Shown one piece after another: positions 6,568 through 12,510 of a stretch of 23,698 nt of DNA. The position numbers were made by a program, and so were the translations under genes. Each line of letters opens with the position of its first letter. The first letter of the stretch is position 1. Under the pieces are notes generated by a model. That model was not told the origin of the DNA. It ran no database searches and saw only the letters and a program-made list of their open reading frames with translations. The DNA comes from CAZPRQ01 sp964589415 (GTDB taxonomy: Bacteria; Patescibacteriota; Doudnabacteria; UBA920), in the NCBI GenBank assembly GCA_964589415.1, contig CAZPRQ010000017.1, positions 1 through 23,698 on the forward strand, written 5' to 3'.

Positions 6568-6594
6568 TCCACCGTCGCATTAAGCTATGGTGGA
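6568..6594. repeat. Short palindromic repeat
   Basis: TCCACC (6568-6573) pairs perfectly with GGTGGA (6589-6594) around a core that reads ATAGCTTAATGCGAC on the minus strand. The core resembles those at 6658-6683 and 7147-7172, while the arms differ in sequence but remain complementary. Confidence 0.6.
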
Positions 6595-6657
6595 CAAGTC
6601 GTTAAAACTTTGCAGGGCAAGACAGATTGCATCAAAAGATGCCAATTTCACGTCTCA

Positions 6658-6683
6658 CCCTCCGTAGCTTCGGCGAAGGAGGG
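6658..6683. repeat. Short palindromic repeat
   Basis: CCCTCC (6658-6663) pairs with GGAGGG (6678-6683) around the core GTAGCTTCGGCGAA. It directly adjoins the truncated tRNA 5' fragment at 6683-6695, at the end of its first D-stem strand. Confidence 0.65.
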
Positions 6684-6742
6684 AGCTAACGGCCCGTTTA
6701 AAATAAATGAGCAATATTTGGTATGGACAAAAATAATAAAAT

Positions 6743-6757
6743 ACCCCATTAAGGGGT
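6743..6757 (-). terminator. Weak minus-strand terminator overlapping a stop codon
   Basis: On the minus strand ACCCC-TTAAT-GGGGT is followed by an AT-rich, T-rich stretch. The stop codon of the 6749-6988 gene lies in the loop. The stem is only five base pairs, so efficiency is uncertain. Confidence 0.45.
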
Positions 6758-6988
6758 GGAAACTGAAGTAAGGCCGCCGCCGGGTAGTAGTCCAAACAGC
6801 CATAAAATGCTTAACACGCACATTAACAGGCCAAACAGCCTCCAAAAACTGTAGGTACCCGCCCCAATCCCTGTTCCAAGGTATTTTTCAGCAAAATCTA
6901 TTTTACCGGTATTGTTAGTTATTTGCACTGTGTATTTCATAATGAGTATACCAAGCACAAATAATAGCGGGGCAAAAATATAACGCAT
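6749..6988 (-). CDS. Small conserved-looking membrane protein
   Basis: A 79-residue protein with two hydrophobic segments, about residues 3-17 and 46-68. A polar middle (residues 17-45) contains a GKIDFAEKYLG stretch and then AGTYSFWRLFG. I recall similar short proteins in other CPR genomes, but I cannot confirm this from the window. The first methionine gives the N-terminal helix; an internal Met at residue 17 would remove it. It is the only protein gene here on the minus strand, lies between the two tRNA loci and shares their orientation, so it may be cotranscribed with the tRNA-Ala region downstream. No Shine-Dalgarno sequence is visible. Confidence 0.6.
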   Translation of the reverse strand: MRYIFAPLLFVLGILIMKYTVQITNNTGKIDFAEKYLGTGIGAGTYSFWRLFGLLMCVLSILWLFGLLPGGGLTSVSTP

Positions 6989-7054
6989 GGGTTTTTATTT
7001 AAGGAGAGAGAAGAATTATTTTGCTTGCGAATAATGCAGTCAGGCGATTTTTTA

Positions 7055-7083
7055 GTCCAACTACGCACAAGGCTTCGTCGGAC
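7055..7083. repeat. Short palindromic repeat
   Basis: GTCCAAC (7055-7061) pairs with GTCGGAC (7077-7083) at six of seven positions, around TACGCACAAGGCTTC. The core and arm style suggest the same family as the other palindromes in this region. Apart from this repeat, I see no gene in the plus-strand stretch 6989-7145. Confidence 0.45.
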
Positions 7084-7146
7084 AGCCTCCCCTTACTACC
7101 TTTACTAGAGGCCTTTTAAACTACAATATGAGTCTTCTATCGTGAG

Positions 7147-7172
7147 CCAGCCGTAGCTTTAGCGGAGACTGG
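7147..7172. repeat. Short palindromic repeat at the CCA of the broken tRNA-Ile
   Basis: CCAG (7147-7150) pairs with CTGG (7169-7172) around CCGTAGCTTTAGCGGAGA, a clear family core. Its right arm includes the CCA end of the broken tRNA-Ile, the same arrangement as at the intact tRNA-Ala. Confidence 0.6.
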
Positions 7173-7217
7173 TGGAAGATTCAGGAATCGAACCTGAGGC
7201 CTCTTCATTATCAGTGT

Positions 7218-7360
7218 CCCCGCACAAACATTCACCATGTTCATGTTTTACGGGGGTAGGCGCGCTACTGGTGGGTGCGCGTGGACTCGAACCACGGACC
7301 TCTTCATTATCAGTGAAGTGCTCTAACCAGCTGAGCTACGCACCCGCAATTTGTGCGGGG
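7218..7360. repeat. 11-bp inverted repeat bounding a module that carries tRNA-Ile
   Basis: CCCCGCACAAA (7218-7228) is the exact reverse complement of TTTGTGCGGGG (7350-7360). The intact tRNA-Ile(GAU) lies between the arms, and the arms abut fragments of the broken tRNA-Ile on both sides. Confidence 0.75.
7269..7345 (-). tRNA. tRNA-Ile(GAU), intact
   Basis: A complete 77-nt tRNA with encoded CCA. The acceptor GGGTGCG/CGCACCC pairs 7/7, the D-stem is GCTC/GAGC with loop AGCTGGTTA, and the anticodon stem is CTTCA/TGAAG with loop CTGATAA (anticodon GAT). The T-stem is CGTGG/CCACG. It reads AUC and AUU codons. Like the tRNA-Ala(UGC) gene nearby, it is nested in the anticodon region of a broken tRNA with the same anticodon. 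In many bacteria these two tRNAs sit in the rRNA spacer; here they do not, since no rRNA is present. Confidence 0.97.
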
Positions 7361-7369
7361 TAGCGCTCC

Positions 7370-7410
7370 TTGTCCTCCGAATTTTGTCATAAGCGGGAGT
7401 AGGCGGACAA
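7370..7410. repeat. Palindromic repeat in the D-loop of the broken tRNA-Ile
   Basis: TTGTCCTCC (7370-7378) pairs with GGCGGACAA (7402-7410) at eight of nine positions. It separates the GCTCAG and GAGC strands of the D-arm. Confidence 0.55.
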
Positions 7411-7508
7411 TTATCTGAGCTAATTGCCCTCATTTATTTAAAAAATAAACGGAGTTTCTTCCCGTTTAAGAAAGGTTGGCCAACATATAATAGCAGATTA
7501 AGTTTTTT

Positions 7509-7538
7509 TTGACAATACGGTCAGGAATATAGTATGAT
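7509..7538 (+). promoter_or_regulatory. Promoter of the type IV pilus operon
   Basis: Consensus TTGACA (7509-7514), an 18-base spacer and TATGAT (7533-7538), 43 bases before the pilM ATG. This is the best -35 match among the promoters here and lacks the extended -10 TG seen in others. No separate promoter stands out between pilM and pilT. Confidence 0.65.
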
Positions 7539-7581
7539 AAATGTATTAAATTGACTTTTTGAAATAAAAAATAAACGCGGA

Positions 7582-8595
7582 ATGTTTTTTTCAAAGAAAA
7601 AATCAATCCTGGGAATAGACATAGGCACGGCTAACATAAAAATTGCCCAAATAAGCCATGATACCCAGCCAATTTTAGAAACGTATGGCATTGTAAATAC
7701 GCCTTATCAACTTTCGGGCAAAGGGGATGAAAATTCGGCTATTGGCCATATGTCCCAATTACTTAAAGCTTTGTTGGTAAAAGCAGGGGTTACCGCCAAA
7801 CAATGCGTCGTTAGCTTGCCAAACAGCGCGGTATTTATTTCTGTTATTGAAATGCCTGCCATGAATGAAAGGGAGCTTGCTTCCGCGGTGGAATTTGAGG
7901 CAAAAAAATACGTACCCTTGGCTCTTTCGGAAATAGATTTGGCGTGGACAGTTATAGACAGTACTACCAAAGAAACAGGTATAAAAATTTTACTTACCGC
8001 GGTGCCAAAGCTGGTAACCTTAAATTATACAAACATGATTGAGCAGGCCGGCTTGTCCACTTTGGCCGGGGAAATAGAAGCTTTGGCGCTTATCCGCTCT
8101 CTTATAGGAAATCAGCCAACCAACTGTGTTATAATAGATATGGGAGCAAAGACAACCGGCATAAATATTGTTGAACACGGGCTATTAAGACTCTCAAGAA
8201 ATTTAAATGTCGGCGGTGATACTATTACAAACAAGCTTTCACAGGCTTTAAACATTTCTATGGTAAGGGCCGAGCAGTTTAAAAAGGATTTTGGAGTTAG
8301 TTCCGCGACTTTTATTCCAGAAACGGTTAAGCCGGTGCTAAATATCGTAAAGAACGAGGTCAAGCAGTTAATGACTATTTACCAGACCAGGAATGTAAAC
8401 CTGGAAAAAATAATTTTTGTCGGCGGAGCTTCCAACTTACCCGGCCTTATAGAGTATTTTTCAGATCTGCAAATACCTGCGGAAATGGGTGATCCGCTTA
8501 AGGCTGTGGCATATTCTGAAGCTATAGCCCCTATTCTAAAACGTTATACCCCCAGTTTGTCTGTCGCGATTGGTTTAGGATTGAGAAAAGACTAA
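7582..8595 (+). CDS. pilM: Type IV pilus assembly protein PilM
   Basis: A 337-residue cytoplasmic actin-like ATPase. It opens with the phosphate-1 motif LGIDIGTANIKIAQ (about residues 10-23), has the second phosphate region IIDMGAKTTGINI (about 183-195) and an adenosine motif IIFVGGASNLPGL (about 277-289). PilM binds the short cytoplasmic tail of PilN (normally starting with an INLL motif, present in the next gene) and links the motor side of the pilus machine to the membrane PilN/PilO proteins. The length is typical. It is the first gene of the run pilM-N-O-(P position)-B-receiver-T-C. No Shine-Dalgarno sequence precedes the ATG. Confidence 0.95.
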   Translation: MFFSKKKSILGIDIGTANIKIAQISHDTQPILETYGIVNTPYQLSGKGDENSAIGHMSQLLKALLVKAGVTAKQCVVSLPNSAVFISVIEMPAMNERELASAVEFEAKKYVPLALSEIDLAWTVIDSTTKETGIKILLTAVPKLVTLNYTNMIEQAGLSTLAGEIEALALIRSLIGNQPTNCVIIDMGAKTTGINIVEHGLLRLSRNLNVGGDTITNKLSQALNISMVRAEQFKKDFGVSSATFIPETVKPVLNIVKNEVKQLMTIYQTRNVNLEKIIFVGGASNLPGLIEYFSDLQIPAEMGDPLKAVAYSEAIAPILKRYTPSLSVAIGLGLRKD

Positions 8596-8646
8596 TTTCT
8601 AAATTTCAGCTAGCTATTTATAAGCATTGTAAGTTAAATTTCAAAC

Positions 8647-9252
8647 GTGCCACAAATAAATTTATTGAAACAAAATAGCAGTGCCGGTGCCTCTTGGGAC
8701 CAAGTTATTACTTGGGTATTTAGGTTGTTTTTAGCAGTTTTTGTAGGAATTGTTGTTTATTGGGGCTGGCTTTGGTATAGCAATTACAGTCTGGGCAATA
8801 AAATAATGGCAGCTGAACAGACTATTAGTGAGCAAAAATCGGAAGTCGCGAAAGATAATGGGCGCCAGGAGTTACTACTAAGACAGCAGCAGTTAAAGGA
8901 GTTGGAAAAATTATTGGATAGTCATTTGTATTGGTCGCAGCTTATGCCCGAGCTTGCCAGGGTAACTTTAAAAAATGCGTCTTACGCTTCTATAAAAGGG
9001 TTGTCTGATGGCAATTTAACTCTCTCAGTGGTGGTGCCTTCAACCGAGGATTTGGATAAATTTCTCCAGGTATTCGATGAAACCGTTAAATTTAACAAAT
9101 ATTTTTCTAATCTAAGAATTGGCCCCATAAATAAAATACAAAGCGGCCAAGGGTTGTCTACTAAATTCGATGTACGTATGAATTATGATCCAAACCTTTT
9201 AAAGTATAAGTTAACTCAATCCGTAAAAGGAGAATTCGACATTCAACCATAA
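8647..9252 (+). CDS. pilN: PilN-like type IV pilus alignment protein
   Basis: A 201-residue bitopic membrane protein with a GTG start. It begins MPQINLLKQ, the cytoplasmic INLL motif that PilM grips. One membrane helix follows at about residues 24-46, then a coiled coil (about 55-95) and a small alpha/beta periplasmic-type domain. This is the PilN layout at its usual length. PilN pairs with PilO to form the alignment complex around the pilus platform. The gap after pilM is about 50 bases, and only two bases separate its stop from the next start. Divergence beyond the motif and topology is high, so the call rests on motif, topology and position. Confidence 0.85.
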   Translation: MPQINLLKQNSSAGASWDQVITWVFRLFLAVFVGIVVYWGWLWYSNYSLGNKIMAAEQTISEQKSEVAKDNGRQELLLRQQQLKELEKLLDSHLYWSQLMPELARVTLKNASYASIKGLSDGNLTLSVVVPSTEDLDKFLQVFDETVKFNKYFSNLRIGPINKIQSGQGLSTKFDVRMNYDPNLLKYKLTQSVKGEFDIQP

Positions 9253-9254
9253 AT

Positions 9255-9875
9255 ATGGAACCCATTAGGACAAAACCCATATTCAAATCGGCGGCTCAAG
9301 CAGTAGTGCCTTATAAAAATACCGTTATAGAAATTGTAATGGTTATTTTTGCCGCAGGCTTGTTTTTTTGGTATTTGCTTAGGCCTCAAATGAATACAGT
9401 GTCACTTGCGCGGCAGAAACTGGCGGTGGTTCTGGAGGAAGCATCCACTATGGAGGAAAAACGCGCTCAACTCGATCAACTGGTAAAGCAGATGAAAGCC
9501 GGTGAAAAAGATGATTTACCCAAACTAGATGAAGCGCTGCCATTACAACCCCAAGTTAGTCGGTTGTATTATGTTATAGAACAGTATGGCCAGGTTTCTG
9601 GTTTAACTGTTGGGAGTATAGGTATAAATACGGGAGCGGAAGCAATTGTGGCCGGTAACCGGGCAATGTTAGAAAATCCTTTCGGGGTCAAAAGAACTGT
9701 GAAGAAGCTGACCGCCAATGTAACACTATCCGGAACTTTCGAACAGTTTCAAGCATTTTTAAAAAATATAGAAAGCCATCCCCGGGTAATTGACATTTCC
9801 TCCCTAGATATTTCGGGCACTCAAGGCGGCATTATAGATTTTAAATTCAGCCTCACAAGTTATTATTATGAATAA
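9255..9875 (+). CDS. pilO: PilO-like type IV pilus alignment protein
   Basis: A 206-residue protein with a 25-residue polar N-terminus, one membrane helix (about residues 23-43), a coiled-coil region (about 50-88) and a C-terminal ferredoxin-like domain. That domain includes LSGTFEQFQAFLKNIESHPRVI (quoted in part; about residues 155-176), typical of PilO. It should heterodimerise with the PilN-like protein. Its stop overlaps the start of the next gene by eight bases, indicating coupled translation. The assignment is by topology, the recognisable C-terminal pattern and gene order. Confidence 0.85.
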   Translation: MEPIRTKPIFKSAAQAVVPYKNTVIEIVMVIFAAGLFFWYLLRPQMNTVSLARQKLAVVLEEASTMEEKRAQLDQLVKQMKAGEKDDLPKLDEALPLQPQVSRLYYVIEQYGQVSGLTVGSIGINTGAEAIVAGNRAMLENPFGVKRTVKKLTANVTLSGTFEQFQAFLKNIESHPRVIDISSLDISGTQGGIIDFKFSLTSYYYE

Positions 9876-10233
9876 AAAAACTATACAAATTATGGTGGTT
9901 GCGGCAGCTTTATTTGGCACAGGTTTTGTGCTATATAATGGCATGTTTAAAAATTCCAATTCCAACCCCGCCGCGCTTACTGTGCCAACGGACATTCCAG
10001 CCGGCGCAGGAATGGCTGGTAATGTCGGAGTGAACGAGCCATATTCATCCCAGGTTTCCAGTTCTGCCGAAATTCTGCCCTATGGGAATACTTTGGATAT
10101 AAAGAAAGTACTTCAGAAGCAGCCGTTAAAATTTAGCGTCGTGCAGTATCCTAAAGTTAACACGACTACGGAAGTCGGAGTTTTAGAAAAAGATTTAGTC
10201 AAAGTTGAATCATCCGATTCGCAAGCGCAATAA
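9868..10233 (+). CDS. Small pilus-operon protein in the PilP position
   Basis: A 121-residue protein with an N-terminal membrane helix (about residues 5-24) and a low-complexity, Pro/Ala/Ser-rich extracytoplasmic part. It lies where pilP is found in diderm bacteria, but it has no lipobox cysteine and no recognisable PilP domain. The start overlaps the end of the PilO-like gene. Without PilQ in the window, a PilP function in docking a secretin is not expected. It may be a monoderm-type accessory to the PilN/PilO complex. The function is inferred only from location. Confidence 0.6.
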   Translation: MNKKTIQIMVVAAALFGTGFVLYNGMFKNSNSNPAALTVPTDIPAGAGMAGNVGVNEPYSSQVSSSAEILPYGNTLDIKKVLQKQPLKFSVVQYPKVNTTTEVGVLEKDLVKVESSDSQAQ

Positions 10234-10256
10234 TTTTTAGGTAACCTACGACTTTT

Positions 10257-12020
10257 ATGGATGCAGTATCCCCAAAACCTGTAATAGCCAATACCATTCC
10301 TCAAGGTTTTGAGCAATTTTTAGTCGCTAACGGTTTTTTAAAATCCGAACAAGCGGCTTCTTTGGAGCGTTTAAAAAAAAATAGCAGCCTAAATACTACC
10401 CAAATCATATTGGCGCAAAAGTTTTTGGAAGAGGAAGACTTAACCAAAGCGAAAGCCGCTTTTTTTAATATCCCATATGTAGATTTGCGAAAGACTCAAA
10501 TTCCGCAAAATGTTTTAAGTCTAATTCCCACAGAATCCATAAATTTTTATAACTTTGCACCTTTTGAACTTGACCATCACACTTTGAAAGTGGCGATTAT
10601 TGACCCTTCTAACTTGGCGGCTTTGGAAGCGTTGGAGTTTTTAGGGCAGAAGCAGAACTTGCAAGTGCAGCTATTTTTGGCTTCTGAAAGCTCGTTGGAT
10701 ATTGTGCTGGGCAGGAAAAAGAATCTTAAGCGCGTAGTGGGCGAAGCGTTAAAAAATATTCAAAAGACTGAAGAGTCGCAGCAGACAGTACTGGTTGAAA
10801 AAAGACCGGTCCAGGCGCAGGTAATAGAAGACGCGCCAATTATAAAAATAGTGGATGTTATTTTATCAAATGCAATAGAAGGTAACGCTTCGGATATTCA
10901 TGTCGAGCCTTCTGAGAAGGACGTTAGGGTAAGGTACCGAATTGACGGCATATTGCATACGAGTCTAATGCTGCCAAGAAACGTGCACGCAGCAATAATT
11001 ACCCGCATAAAGATTCTTTCAAACCTTAAAATAGACGAGTCGCGGCTTCCTCAGGACGGAAGATTTCATATGGAGGTAGGGAAAAAATCGGTGGATTTGC
11101 GTGTTTCTATTTTACCCCTTATATACGGCGAAAAAATCGTCATGCGTATTTTGGATAAAACCGGGAGCGTGCCGACTTTGGAACAGTTGGGTATTCGGGC
11201 TAGGAATTTGCAATGGGTTACAGAAAATATAAAAAAGACCCACGGGATATTTTTAATAACCGGTCCTACAGGAAGTGGAAAATCTACAACTTTATATTCC
11301 ATACTTTCAATTTTAAATACGCCAATGGTGAATATTGTCACTTTAGAGGATCCGGTTGAGTATTTTATACAAGGTGTCAACCAAAGTCAGATTAATCCGG
11401 ATATCGGGTTAACTTTTGCCGCCGGTTTAAGGAGTATTTTGCGTCAGGACCCCAATGTGGTAATGGTTGGTGAAATTCGTGATAAGGAAACTTGTGAAAT
11501 AGCGGTACACGCGGCCTTGACCGGTCATTTGCTTTTCTCCACCCTTCATACCAACAATTCCATTGGTGCCATGCCGCGCATGATTGACATGGGTGTAGAG
11601 CCTTTTTTGCTTGCGGCGTCCGTAAACGTGGTTATGGCTCAGCGGTTGGTAAGAAAAATTTGCATGAGTTGCAAAGCCGAAATTCCAATAACCAAAGCAG
11701 TAGAGCAGGAAATAGAGAAGAACTTAATAAATGTTCCCGAAGAATATTTTGAAGGTTTTGACCGGAAAGTTTTAAAAATGTACAAAGGCGCGGGGTGTGA
11801 GAAATGCGGAAAAACCGGTTATCAGGGTAGGTTTGGGATATTTGAAGTTTTGCCTGTGACCACGGAAATTCAGGATATGGTATTGGCAAAGCAGGCCGCC
11901 CACCAGCTGTATGAGACTGGCGCGAAGTTGGGGATGATTACCATGAAGCAAGACGGGGTAATAAAAGTTCTTCGCGGAGAAACTACTATGGACGAGGTAA
12001 TTCGGGTGACGACGGAATAA
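10257..12020 (+). CDS. pilB: Type IV pilus extension ATPase PilB
   Basis: A 587-residue GspE/PilB-type hexameric ATPase that powers pilin polymerisation. An N-terminal MshEN-like domain spans about residues 15-150, followed by the N2 domain (about 190-310) and the ATPase core. Walker A is GPTGSGKST (336-344), the Asp box contains LEDPVEY (363-369), Walker B is VVMVGEIRD (401-409) and the His box is TGHLLFSTLHTN (422-433). A tetracysteine zinc site is complete (C469-x2-C472 and C514-x2-C517). PilB acts at the cytoplasmic face of PilC. No unusual truncation is visible. A GspE from type II secretion is the alternative, ruled out by the pilM/N/O/T neighbours. Confidence 0.96.
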   Translation: MDAVSPKPVIANTIPQGFEQFLVANGFLKSEQAASLERLKKNSSLNTTQIILAQKFLEEEDLTKAKAAFFNIPYVDLRKTQIPQNVLSLIPTESINFYNFAPFELDHHTLKVAIIDPSNLAALEALEFLGQKQNLQVQLFLASESSLDIVLGRKKNLKRVVGEALKNIQKTEESQQTVLVEKRPVQAQVIEDAPIIKIVDVILSNAIEGNASDIHVEPSEKDVRVRYRIDGILHTSLMLPRNVHAAIITRIKILSNLKIDESRLPQDGRFHMEVGKKSVDLRVSILPLIYGEKIVMRILDKTGSVPTLEQLGIRARNLQWVTENIKKTHGIFLITGPTGSGKSTTLYSILSILNTPMVNIVTLEDPVEYFIQGVNQSQINPDIGLTFAAGLRSILRQDPNVVMVGEIRDKETCEIAVHAALTGHLLFSTLHTNNSIGAMPRMIDMGVEPFLLAASVNVVMAQRLVRKICMSCKAEIPITKAVEQEIEKNLINVPEEYFEGFDRKVLKMYKGAGCEKCGKTGYQGRFGIFEVLPVTTEIQDMVLAKQAAHQLYETGAKLGMITMKQDGVIKVLRGETTMDEVIRVTTE

Positions 12021-12080
12021 AGTCATAATTTATGGACCTCATTTATTTAACCATATTTTTTAATTTTACTTAATATATTT

Positions 12081-12506
12081 GTGGCTTACATATATAGACA
12101 AAAATTTGATTTGCGGGAGTTAATTTCCGATTCCATTAAGCCGGCACAGCGGATATTATTTATTGAAGTTGATGATATTTTATATCGTATTTATTGCCAA
12201 CATTTTAATCCAGAAGGCTATGAACTTCATCGTGCTTCTGTAGATTCGTTACACAAAAAAGTTAAGGAATTGGAACCAGTTATAATTTTTGTTAATATAG
12301 ATATTTGGAGCTTGAAAGGTAACATGGTGGGCATTATAGAATCGGCTATCAACAATTTTCCCCATATTCCTTTTATTAGTGTGGCTCGCCACTTGGATGG
12401 TGAACTTTTGCGGGATTTGATGGACGCGGGGATAACTAGTCATGTTGACCGGGATTTAACTACCCCCAGAGATTTAGTTATTATTGCTAAAAACGTATTA
12501 ATATAA
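12081..12506 (+). CDS. Degenerate CheY-like receiver protein in the pilus operon
   Basis: A 141-residue protein with a GTG start and a receiver-like fold from about residue 22. The acidic pair appears as D31-D32 in RILFIEVDD, and the GYELHRAS, PVIIFVNID and MDAGITSHVDRD segments match the beginning, phospho-acceptor and lysine regions of CheY-type domains. The residue aligned with the phospho-accepting Asp is N72, and the conserved Lys is R124. Their spacing of 52 equals that of CheY D57-K109. Phosphorylation by a histidine kinase is therefore unlikely in the usual way, though D74 is close. It lies between pilB and pilT, four bases from the latter, so it may bind a motor protein. No output domain is attached. 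Confidence 0.7.
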   Translation: MAYIYRQKFDLRELISDSIKPAQRILFIEVDDILYRIYCQHFNPEGYELHRASVDSLHKKVKELEPVIIFVNIDIWSLKGNMVGIIESAINNFPHIPFISVARHLDGELLRDLMDAGITSHVDRDLTTPRDLVIIAKNVLI

Positions 12507-12510
12507 ATGT

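Larger units (their letters stand above)
6550..6695 (-). repeat. 13-bp direct repeat of tRNA 5' end flanking a 120-nt insert
   Basis: The minus-strand 13-mer GGGCCGTTAGCTC (tRNA positions 1-13: acceptor, T8, A9 and first D-stem strand) occurs at 6562-6550 and again at 6695-6683. Between the copies lie 120 bases carrying two palindromic repeats (6568-6594 and 6658-6683). This could be a target duplication or a truncated tRNA copy; nothing tRNA-like could be followed beyond position 13 of the upstream copy. Confidence 0.65.
7170..7429 (-). pseudogene. Interrupted tRNA-Ile(GAU)
   Basis: Minus-strand pieces of a second isoleucine tRNA surround the intact one. They are 7429-7415 (acceptor GGGCAAT, TA, GCTCAG), 7368-7360 (second D-stem strand GAGC, then GCTAC) and 7215-7170 (anticodon loop CTGATAA, TGAAG, T-stem TCAGG/CCTGA pairing 5/5, ATCTTCC, A, CCA). 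A palindrome at 7370-7410 sits in the D-loop. A module carrying the intact tRNA-Ile sits at the anticodon stem. Unlike the broken tRNA-Ala, the acceptor strands mismatch at two of seven positions, the anticodon stem pairs 4/5, and the conserved D-loop GG cannot be restored by a simple deletion. It is therefore probably decayed, or a mosaic of two tRNAs. Confidence 0.55.

Noticed and set aside
6274..6572. Minus-strand open frames over the tRNA-Ala region
   Set aside because: The translated AQLVEH and RGSNPL phrases are characteristic of tRNA genes read as protein. They carry no support beyond the tRNA sequence.
6600..6655. GCATC-TTTT-GATGC hairpin between the direct repeats as a tRNA-Lys anticodon arm
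   Set aside because: A seven-base loop with a five-base stem cannot be drawn around the TTT, and no T-arm or acceptor end follows.
7172..7363. Plus-strand open frame over the tRNA-Ile region
   Set aside because: It is antisense to tRNA sequence, with the typical RGLEPRTSSLS phrase; not a gene.
6321..7429. CRISPR array
   Set aside because: The repeats vary in sequence and spacing, lie in tRNA loci, and have no cas genes nearby. No regular repeat-spacer pattern is seen elsewhere either.
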